64,000 nt of DNA from Physella acuta. Lineage: Eukaryota; Mollusca; Gastropoda; Physidae. The translations under genes and the position numbers were made by a program. Below, piece after piece: positions 49,293-61,200 of this stretch. Numbering within the stretch: the stretch's first letter is position 1; each line of letters starts with the position of its first letter. A model generated the notes under the pieces. It did not search any database and was not told the DNA's origin. It saw only the letters and a program-made list of their open reading frames with translations. The DNA lies in the NCBI RefSeq assembly GCF_028476545.1, contig NW_026731827.1:1410001-1474000 (forward strand), given 5' to 3'.

Positions 49293-52200
49293 TTAAAAGA
49301 ATTGTATTTAAATTAAATTTCTATCCCCCCCTTATATACACATGCTAAACTAAATCATATGATGCATTATTATTATATCACTTATTGAGGTAAATTGAAT
49401 TGTTTCTACAAAATATTTAAGAAGAAATTGAAAAGAATTAGGGACTTACTTTCCAAGTTCACATTCCATGTGTGGGAGTGTTGTAGGTACTGGTGGCTCA
49501 GCTTTAAGAATCAGATCATACCAGAACTCTCCAACAGATTTGTTGAAAAATATTAGGCTGCCATAATGGGACATGGTCAAATTAAGTCTTTAAAAATAAT
49601 ACAAACTATTTGACAAACACATAAGGTATGTACTTACAAGGGATATTAGATTTTGCTAATTTAATATATTTTGTCTAAATTACCATCAGAAGTAAAGTTT
49701 GTAGGTAATCTTTTGTAAAGAGATTTAAAAGACTGATTTACACCAGATTAAGTCCCCTACCTTCCTCGAGTCTCCCCTACAGCGGATGGAGAGTATGTTA
49801 GTGTGTAAACATCCTTTTCACCAGGTGGCAGTGTGATGGACAAGGGTCCACTCAAATCACTTCCCTTGATGGTCACGCCAAAACTCAGTTCTTTTGGTGT
49901 TGGATTACGGACAATAACTTCCACAGCAAACTTTTTCTGATTATTTGAAATTTTACAAAATTATCTATTGTATTTATTTTTTTTTCATAAAAATATTTGT
50001 GTAAATCATTGTTATTACTCTTTTCTACTCCCATTAAAATAAATCAAATTTTAATGAAGTAATCATTATAGGCCCTAATAAAATACCATTTCTAATTTGC
50101 TTATTCAAACATTTATATAAGAGAAGAAAGTAAAAGAAAAAAGTGATTTTAGCAAGTCATCAAGTCATCAAGTGTAATCCTACCTGGCAAGGGCAAACAA
50201 CTGTCATAACTTTTTCAGGCAGTGCAGGCTTGATGTCTATTTCAAGTGCATACCACATTCTATAGCCAACATAGTCTGTGGCATCTTCATCCTTTTGGTA
50301 TTCCTCACCATCACTGTCAATCTCTCTGTTGGAGTCAAATGTCATTTGTATTGATGTCATAATGTATGGTTTAATCTAATCAAATGTCATTTGTATTGAT
50401 GTCATAATGTATGGTTTAATCTAATCAAATGTCATTTGTATTGATGTCATAATGTAGTGTTTAATCTAATCAAATGTCATTTGTATTGATGCCATAATGT
50501 AGTGTTTAATCTAATCAAATGTCATTTGTATTGATGCCATAATGTATTGTTTAATCTTATCAAATGACATTAGTATTAATGCCATAATATATTGTTAAAT
50601 CTAATCAAATACCATAAGGAATGATGCTATAATGTTTATTTCTAATCATAATGCTTTGAGCATTTTAAATTAACAGCTTGCCTGCTGATATAAGGCTAGA
50701 AACTGACTTTATAAAACAGGTCAGATTTCAGATTCGTTATACAAACTTTAAAGCTGTTTTCCTATTGTTAATATGATAAAATCACAATAAAATAACTTAC
50801 GTAGAACTAGAATCTTTGGCAATAAAGGCAAGCACTCCCTTGACACTGCCCCGTTTGGTGGGCGTGACAGTAAATCTGTACAGACCGGTCTGGTTGGGTA
50901 ACACAGTGATTGTTGGGTCACCAGAGATAAAAGATAGATCAGACTCCACCTGTAGGAGGTCAAATGGAACTTAATACATTGGTCTGTTTCATATTGCACC
51001 TCTCATCATTACAAAACCCAACCCTACCTCTCATCACTACAAAACAAAGCAAAAAATTTGGTCATTGCATGTTGGAAACCAATTTTTTGAGTTATTATAA
51101 ATAAGATTTGTTTAATTTTTTTTTTAAAAAGCATACATCTTAATTAATTTAAAAATTTTTAACATAACACTCTTAAATTTTTAATAAGATGATTTAATAA
51201 AACGTGTGATCTTTGTCAGAATAAAATATTGAAACAGCCCATTATTTGGACCATCATTGCTCAGAGAATTTTTTCTAACAGTTTTCTCTATTGAATTATA
51301 CATAAATTTTGAGACTAACTCAATTAACTCTAAAATGAATTGGTGGAAAGTCTCAAATATCTAATTCAAAATAATATCATCACAAGTTTCTAGAGGTCAT
51401 TGGCAGAACATAGGACAAAAAGTTCTACAGAACATGGAACAAATGTTACAGTACTAGGAAGAAATGTTCTACAGTACTAGGAAGAAATGTTCTACAGGAC
51501 ATAAGATATCACAGTTGACTTACCCTATAAACAAGTTTCTTTTTGGTCACATTGGGCACAGTGACAGAGTGTGTGATACTGGAACAAGACAAATGTTTTT
51601 AAATGTTAAGAAATGTATCATACTCCAAGGTTTTTAATAACAACAATATTCAGCAATGAAATCTGAAGTAAAATCTGAATGCTAATTAAGGGAGTTTCCA
51701 ACCAAACATTGCCTTTTAAATGAATCCACACAAATTCCTCATTATGAGAGTGTTATTCATGTGATTAAACTTAAAAAAAAGGAACTTTACCTAGCCTTGG
51801 CTCCACAGATGAGTTTGATGTTGTCTAAAGCTAATGGCCTTAGACCAATGCCAATTAAAGTATAGGCCTGTTCTGTGTTATTTTCTTGATTCTTTAAGAG
51901 TAGTTTCCCCTAGAGATCACAAGAAAGTCAATAAATAAAATGTTTTAATTTCCTAATTCAGTGTGGTTTTGACAGTGCGAATGACTGCTAGCCCCAAAGC
52001 CTAGAGCTTTGATGCCTAATCAAAGACAGACATACCCTTAGTAAGCTGTCAGCCCACATAATGAGACAGGTATTCACTTGGAATAAACATGGAAAAAGAG
52101 GGGGGACTGTTGGAGAAGCTAGCACAAGAAAGATGGGTTACCACTGGAACAGTTTGAGAAATTAGGACAAGAAAGATGGGTTACCACTGGGGACTGTTGG

Positions 52201-55200
52201 AGAAACTAGCACAAGAAAGATGGGTTACCACTGGGGACAGTTGGAGAAACTAGTACAAGAAAGATGGGTTACCACTGGGGACAGTTGGAGAAACTAGCAC
52301 AAGAAATATGGGTTACCACTGCGGACAGTTGGAGAAACTAGTACAAGAAAGATGGGTTACCACTGGGGACAGTTGGAGAAACTAGCACAAGAAAGATGGG
52401 TCACCACTGGGGACAGTTGGAGAAACTAGTACAAGAAAGATGGGTTACCACTGGGGACAGTTGGAGAAACTAGCACAAGAAAGATGGGTCACCACTGGGG
52501 ACAGTTGACTGGATGACTTAGTCCCATAGGAATAACCTTTTGACTAATAAGATCAAAGGTCCGAGTGGAATGACCTTCTGACTAATTAGGTCTAAGGTCC
52601 CACAGGATGACCTGCCGACGAATCAGGTCAAAGAAAATTAAGGCTGTTGGTCAGTGTTGATGACACAAAAACTTGATATGTAAAAAACCAAAAAATGAAA
52701 GAAAAAAACAGATGAGATCTACTTTATCTGCTCTCTGGACCATTGGGTCTGTTGGTTACTTTATTTATTTTGATTTAGATTTAAATAAGTATGTGTTGAT
52801 TGTTATTAATATTAGAAGAAGTTAAGTACTTACAATAATCTCTTCCTCTTTCATAGGTTTAAAGGTCAAGGGGTAATCAGTGATTTCAAAAGCTTTGGCC
52901 TTTAATATTGGGGGACCACTGAAACAATCTCCAAAAATTTCTGCGTTTAGTTCCCAATCGTCACTTGTCTGGTTCACCTGTGCAAAAGAAATAACACAAT
53001 TTTTTTCATATTGCTTCTTTGCAGGCCTCTTTAGATTCTATTACACCAATAGTCTTTCTAAGTCCTAAATTTTAGGCTAGTCTGCAAGAGGTACAACTTA
53101 AGCTTCAGCTATAGATTTATCTGTAAGTCATAGCTTTAAGTTGTATTATCTAGCTACAGATTTAACTGTAAGTCATAGCTTATAGTTGTATTTAGTTAAT
53201 AACTGGATCTGTGAACTTTATAAAAAATTATCTTGGTACATTTGAATTATATATTTCTTCATTATAGCCTGGTCATTTAAGAATCTTTTTAATTGATTAT
53301 TTAATTAATATTAATTGATATTAACTAGTATTTTAATACAATCAGGAAAAATGTAAATAACTTACAACTGGAATATTCTGGGTCACAGTCTGATGTAGTG
53401 GGGCATTGAATTCCAGTTCTGCTGTGCTGCCCTCTTGGTTAACAATACATTCAATCTTGTACACTCGTATGTCATCAATGGCTCTTAAAGTGATGGTAGC
53501 TGGGTAGTGGCCAGGTTCTTTGGCTTTAAACTCCACAGTTAGGCCAGCAAAATCTTCATTGCCATCACCACCTGCAACATAAAAACATGGATTTCAGAGA
53601 GGCCAGCAAAATCTTCATTGCCATCACCACCTGCAACATAAAAACATGGATTTCAGAGAGGCCAGCAAAATCTTCATTGCCATCACCACCTGCAACATAA
53701 AAACATGGATTTCAGAGAGGCCAGCAAAATCTTCATTGCCATCACCACCTGCAACATAAAAACATGGATTTCAGAGAGGCCAGCAAAATCTTCATTGCCT
53801 TCACCACCTGCAACATAAAAACATGGATTTCAGAGAGGCCAGCAAAATCTTCATTGCCTTCACCACCTGCAACATAAAAACATGGATTTCAGAGAGGCCA
53901 GCAAAATCTTCATTGCCATCACCACCTGCAACATAAAAACATGGATTTCAGAGAGGCCAGCAAAATCTTCATTGCCATCACCACCTGCAACATAAAAACA
54001 TGGATTTCAGAGAGGCCAGCAAAATCTTCATTGCCATCACCACCTGCAACATAAAAACATGGATTTCAGAGAGGCCAGCAAAATCTTCATTGCCTTCACC
54101 ACCTGCAACATAAAAACATGGATTTCAGAGAGGCCAGCAAAATCTTCATTGCCTTCACCACCTGCAACATAAAAACATGGATTTCAGAGAGGCCAGCAAA
54201 ATCTTCATTGCCATCACCACCTGCAACATAAAAACATGGATTTCAGAGAGGCCAGCAAAATCTTCATTGCCATCACCACCTGCAACATAAAAACATGGAT
54301 TTCAGAGAGGCCAGCAAAATCTTCATTGCCATCACCACCTGCAACATAAAAACATGGATTTCAGAGAGGCCAGCAAAATCTTCATTGCCATCACCACCTG
54401 CAACATAAAAACATGGATTTCAGAGAGGCCAGCAAAATCTTCATTGCCATCACCACCTGCAACATAAAAACATGGATTTCAGAGAGGCCAGCAAAATCTT
54501 CATTGCCATCACCACCTGCAACATAAAAACATGGATTTCAGAGAGGCCAGCAAAATCTTCATTGCCTTCACCACCTGCAACATAAAAACATGGATTTCAG
54601 AGAGGCCAGCAAAATCTTCATTGCCTTCACCACCTGCAACATAAAAACATGGATTTCAGAGAGGCCAGCAAAATCTTCATTGCCTTCACCACCTGCAACA
54701 TAAAAACATGGATTTCAGAGAGGCCAGCAAAATCTTCATTGCCTTCACCACCTGCAACATAAAACTCCAAAATCAAACAACTGCTGCCTTGCAGTTTATT
54801 CTTGGTTGGAAAAAGGCTATAGAATGTCAATTTAAAATCATGGGTTTTGTGGCCAGGGGGTTCAATAATGTCAATTTAAAATCATGGGTTTTGTGGCCTG
54901 GAGTTCTATCATGTCAATTTAAAAAAATAAACTGAGTTGAAACTTCAAAAATAAGACAAAAAAATGTGTACACACAAAAATAACATTGCAGTTGATGAAA
55001 ATAAACATGTGTCTACACAATTTTCTAATGATTGATACTCTATGAAGACACAAAATGGCAGTCACCAGAAACAGCAGAATCTTTAGTTTAAAACCATAAT
55101 AAAAGCAGACACCAATATCTACACAGACTTACCGCTTTCTTTGGGCAGACATTTTGACCTGCTACTCTGTGAGCTAGGCATGACCAGCAAGTCTGGCACC

Positions 55201-58200
55201 TTGAAATACTCGGAATCAATCTCCACTCTGTAGACGTCTGCTACAGGACCAATGGCCTGATCAGATGGTGAACAAAGAAAATCATTTCATCAAATGTCTT
55301 GCAAAGCAATGCAGCTTTTAAACAAATTAACACATACAACTTTTTAAAAAATATTTCAACCTTTTCTTAAATTAATGACTCAGTTGAAGTTTAAAATAAA
55401 GTTTTCATTTTAAACACATATAACATTTTTAAAATACCTTAGCAATAGAGATGGCAGCCACTGGGTTGTTCGACAAGTTTTTGATAGTTTTAGATGTCAT
55501 ACTGCAGCTCATCAAAGTTCCTGCCACTTGACGCCGCTGCATCTCTAGGTCGCTCATGGACTTGATCAAAATCAGAGGTTAAATTTTTAGTATATGATGG
55601 TAGTAACAATAGTAAAGGGTAATATCATTGGGACACTAAGCACCTATTTTTATAAAGTATTTTTAAAAGTTGTTTAATAAAGACTAGAATTCTTAAGATT
55701 AAATACAATTATTATTTCAACCAGATTTTATAATGGCAGTATTTAGCATCTTTAATATAATGTTTTGAAAAACCTGTTCAACAAGCGTGAAAAATTAAAA
55801 ACTTGAACAAAGTGCACCAATATCTGCTGCAACAGTGCTAGAATAATTCAACAAAGTACACCCATACCTGCTGCATCTGTGCTAGAATAATTCAACAAAG
55901 TGCACCAATACCTGCTGCATCTGTGCTAGAATAATTCAACATAGTGCACCAATATCTGCTGCAACAGTGCTAGAATAATTCAACAAAGTGCACCAATATC
56001 TGCTGCAGCTGTACTAGAATAATTCAACATAGTGCACCAATATCTGCTGCAACAGTGCTAGAATAATTCAACAAAGTGCACCAATATCTGCTGCAAATGT
56101 GCTAGAATAATTCAACAAACTTAACCAATATCTGCTGCAACTGTGCTAGAATAATTCAACAAAGTGCACCAAGATCTGCTGCATCTGTGCTAGAATAATT
56201 CAACAAAGTGCACCAATATCTGCTGCAACAGTGCTAGAATAATTCAACAAAGTGCACCAAGATCTGCTGCATCTGTGCTAGAATAATTCAACAAAGTGCA
56301 CCAATATCTGCTGCAACAGTGCTAGAATAATTCAACAAAGTGCACCAAGATCTGCTGCATCTGTGCTAGAATAATTCAACAAAGTGCACCAATACCTGCT
56401 GGGAGGCTAGAATAATTCAACATAGTGCACCAATATCTGCTGCAACAGTGCTAGAATAATTCAACAAAGTGCACCAATATCTGCTGCAACAGTGCTAGAA
56501 TAATTCAACATACCTGCTGGGAGGCTTGAATGAGTGCTCTCTCCTTAGAGATGTTGCTGACTGGGATGTGAAGGGTTTCCTTAAGGGTGACACCAGCATC
56601 ACACTTCCAGTAAATGATGCTGTCATCTCCTCCAAACATGCCACGCCCATTTCCTATGATTGCATCAAAATTTTAATTCAACAAAACGGGTTAACCAAAG
56701 CAGCTCAAAATTTTCATGTATTTAAAAATGGAAATATTTTATTAAACTTGTATAGTTAATAAATAATTTCTAACTCATTCAAAAACAATTTTTTCCCAAA
56801 CTGATAGTTATTATCTTATTTTATTAAAGTTGTATAATAAATAATTTCTTACATACTAATAAACAATTTTTTTTGTAATTTAAAAGAAAATGTCAACAAA
56901 TAAATCTAATGCTTTAAATATTATTTAAAAACCTTGGATTAAAATTTTAAAAAGTTTTTGTCTAATGCAATTACCTGCAGCAGCTGCACTGCTAATGCGA
57001 GCACTTTCTTTACTTGGTACATAAGGCAGGTAGGAAGGCAACGGTTGCAGGGCTGTGGCCTCTATGGAGTAGACAAACTCACCAATAGACTCGTTCATAA
57101 AAATAATGGAGCACTGGTGCTCTTGCACACTGAAGGGGAGGTAATGGATCTCCACATCAGAAGATCCCAACGCCTCAAAGTGAACAGAAGCCATGGGTGT
57201 GTAAAATGCCTGGAGTTTTGGGATTTGAGCTGAAAAAAAATCATCATCCAGTTTCAACACACATTTGATACAAAGACTAAAGCTTTATGAATATTTAAAA
57301 TGTATTAAATTGCAAATTAGTTTATGTTTTAGTTTTATCAAGCATTTATTTAGAAGGATAAGTTTTAAAGCAATAAACCTGCTTTAAAAAGTATTTTTTT
57401 CAAATAGTAAGGGAGAGCACTCTAGCATTCACTTTTTAAAATAATGACAACATTTTATTGCAGAAGTAGCGTTTAAGATATATTATTATGGTTAACCAGC
57501 AGTGTGGAACAAGAAACTTGAAAGGCCTAGACATTTAGCTTTAAAAGCATCAAACTTTGGTTGACTCACAGTTTTTCTGTCCCTTTGCTTCTTGGTGCTC
57601 TAATATCTTGTTCATTGGTATCAAGTCATTTACTGGCTCTGAAAATTTCTTAGTAGAAGCAGATTTGGACCCTGCTTTTAACTAAACAGAAAGAAATTAC
57701 TACAGTATTTTATGTATTTCTCATGAAGAAGCTCTTGGGGAAGAATATCCTTTATTAGGAGTCTTACTTTTATCAAATGCTCAACATTTAAAATCCTTAA
57801 CTAGTAATATTGCTTAGCTTAAGATGAGGACTAAACTTTGTCAAGGTATATAGGTATGAGATAGTGGTTGAGATATTTTTATGATTGACATCAACCCTTC
57901 ATGGGTGGTTGCAGAAAATAAGAAGAAATATTTAATGATAACTATAAAAACAAAATGTTTCTTTCTTACCTTCTTTTCCTTGTATCTAGAGTTGATTTCT
58001 CGTAGGTCAGAAAGAATTGTATTGGATTCAATCAAAACTATCTTGAAATCTCCAGACTCTTGGAATGGGTTGACAACATCCATAAGTAATTTTTTTAGTT
58101 CGTAGCAGGGAGACTCTGTTTTTAAGCAGGACTGACAAAATAAAGTGTTTCAAGTTCATCCTTTATGTTTGTAATAAGTAAATAAATTGTGACAAATTAT

Positions 58201-61200
58201 ATTTTAATAACAAAATAATAACTTTTTAAAAAATCATAGATTTTGTTCTTACTGAGAAAAAATTGGTAGCAAAATATAGTCTAGTAGTATTGCAAAAAAA
58301 AATTTTTTTTACATTTGTTACTTGGTTAAGAGCCACAGTAAGGCTTTTTTTTAGAAACTGGCCTAGCCTTTGTAAAATATTAAGTATAGATCTAAAATAA
58401 AGAATTTATTTTGACAAATTAACATGAAAAAGTTCTAGCAGTATAAAATGTCACATAAAAGCTCTTACCTTGGGTTTGATGTAATCTATTTCTGTCACAA
58501 GTTTGAAACTCAGTGTGTTTCCTGTGGCTGTACCATGTCTTCTCCCAACCAAGAGCAGGTAAGCCTCAGCATGTCTCAAAAATCTACTTCTAAACTCCAC
58601 ATTGACACTCAGGGTTGATTTGGATGGTACAACAATTAAATTGCCTTTTTGGACTGAGAAGTCCTTAGCATCATTGCCGACAATTATAACGTTGTAAATC
58701 AGACTTTTGACACTTGTGTTTGTCACTTTTACCTAATGAAAAATTAAAAGCAAAATCATTTTACATTTTTTTGTTAAGAGTTCAATTAATTCTTATAACA
58801 AAGGTTAAGTTTATAATGATGCAGTTGTATTTATTTTATTATTTTAATTGCTTTAAAAAAAAATTGCTAAATTAAAACAAACAGAAATAGCCAAAAAATA
58901 ATGAAAAATTGCCTAAAATAATGTGAAATAGCCAAAACAGTGTGAACAAGCCAAAAATAATGAGGCCGCCACATGAAATAGACAATGAGAGAGCTGTGTA
59001 AAGAGTGAGCAGCTGTACAGAGAGAGCCGTGTAAAGACTGAGCAGCTGTACATAGAGAGTCGTGTAAAGACTGAGCAGCTGTACATAGAGAGTCGTGTAA
59101 AGACTGAGCAGCTGTACATAGAGAGTCGTGTAAAGACTGAGCAGAGCCGTGTAAAGACTGAGCAGCTGTACAGAGAGAGCCGTGTAAAGAGTGAGCAGCT
59201 GTACATAGAGAGCCGTGTAAAGAGTGAGCAGCTGTACAGAGACAGCCGTGTAAAGAGTGAGCAGCTGTACAGAGAGAGCCGTGTAAAGAGTGAGCAGCTG
59301 TACATAGAGAGTCGTGCAAAGACTGAGCAGCTGTACATAGAGAGCCGTGTAAAGACTGAGCAGAGCCGTGTAAAGACTGAGCAGCTGTACAGAGAGAGCC
59401 GTGTAAAGAGTGAGCAGCTGTACCGAGAGAGCCGTGTAAAGAGTGAGCAGAGCTGTGTAAAGAGTGAGCAGCTGTACAGAGACAGCCGTGTAAAGAGTGA
59501 GCAGCTGTACCGAGAGAGCCGTGTAAAGAGTGAGCAGAGCTGTGTAAAGAGTGAGCAGCTGTACAGAGACAGCCGTGTAAAGAGTGAGCAGCTGTACAGA
59601 GAGAGCCGTGTAAAGAGTGAGCAGCTGTACCTGTCTTGTGACCACACTGTGGAGGCCACCAACAAACTCAATTGTTGTTTTAGGGCTGTACTGGGGCAGA
59701 CGTTGATACAGGCTCACAACAAGCAGCAGCAGCGCTATTGGGTTTGGATCAGTGATGTCTATAGCCTGCAATAGTCAGATAAATTTACTCACATCTCACA
59801 GGTATGTTTATACAATTTACTGAAATCATGAAATGATTGTTACAAGAAAATTAGAATGCCACTATATAAACTAAGTAAAAAAATGGTGTGATAGTGAATA
59901 AGGCAGTGATGTATACACCTTAGAGTCAAGTGAAACAGCTAACCATCAAGTAAATCAAAAACTCACTTAGATTTCACTTAGCTGGAAGCCATTAAAAATA
60001 CAATAAAAAATTTAAACTGTAATCAATTATTTCAGAAATAAATTGTTAGAAGAACAGTAAGTATAATAAGTTAGAGATCATTGTTACAACTTTAAAGAAC
60101 AGTAAGTATAATAAGTTAGAGAACATTGTTACAACTTTAAAGAATAGTAAGTATAATAAGTTAGAGATCATTGTTACAACTTTAAAGCTGGCAATGTCAA
60201 CCTTAGGATCAGACTATCTTCTGTAGAACTCAATTCTACATAAAAATGATCAATTAATTACAACAGCAAGAGAAATATATCAGTTTATATCCTCTTAGCT
60301 AGAGATCACACTCAGTTTATAACCTCTAAGCCAAAGTTCACAATCTCTAAGCAAGAAAAACAAGTTAATTAAAAAAGTCTAGTGACATTTGTGCGCAATT
60401 TCCTTATGTTATCTAAAAATAGCTCTGACGTATAATGTTGGGGTGCGTTCAAGCTAGAAGAACAATCGGTTTGTAGGTGTTTATGTAATTTTAAAATTTG
60501 TGACCGAACGAGAGAATATTTTTGAAAACTTTCTTCGGCAATATTGTTCTAAATTATGACAGGAATCGATTGGTACATGTTTCAAGTCGCTAAGTGGTCT
60601 GGTTGCCGAGATATGGGCCAAAAACTGCTTTTTTTCGAGATTTTTTGGCTTTTCTGGGAAATCCATGAAAGAAACCCGGAATTTTTATGGCCTATGTTCA
60701 TCCTCGTAACTTGCTTAACATAATTGCTTTTGGAACTAGTCATCGATATTGCTTCGTTGAGGAGGAGATACGACTTAAAGCTGCGGACACACATTCATCC
60801 ATCCATCCATCCATCCATCCAGAAATGACGGGTTAATAAACGCAATTCTCCAGAATGGAAATTGCGCTAAAAACTAGCAAGTGAGGGGAGAGGAGAATAC
60901 TTTACATCTATGAGACACAAATCCTTTTGAACTTAATCCTACATAATAATTAGATTTTAGTATTAATTAGTGTGTAATCATCCATGCTCAACAGAGTGTG
61001 TAATTACCTGGACGTCAAAGTCAATGTAAGCAAACTTCATGGCATTGATGACTTTGAGAGCATTATGTAAGCATTGCTCAGCAGTTTCAGGGTGTGTGTA
61101 CATTCCTTCCAGATGACTTTTGATCTGTCAACATTACATACATTGTCATGCTGTCTTTAAGATATGGTTTCAGTAACCCATTTAAAAAATGTGCCTGTTT

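Noticed and set aside
53541-54763. CRISPR-like regular array
   Set aside because: Units are contiguous with no unique spacers and derive from an exon boundary; eukaryotic minisatellite.
58867-59771. 252-299-codon frames on the minus strand
   Set aside because: Only the W5 segment (59631-59765) is exon; the rest is minisatellite read-through beyond a valid donor.
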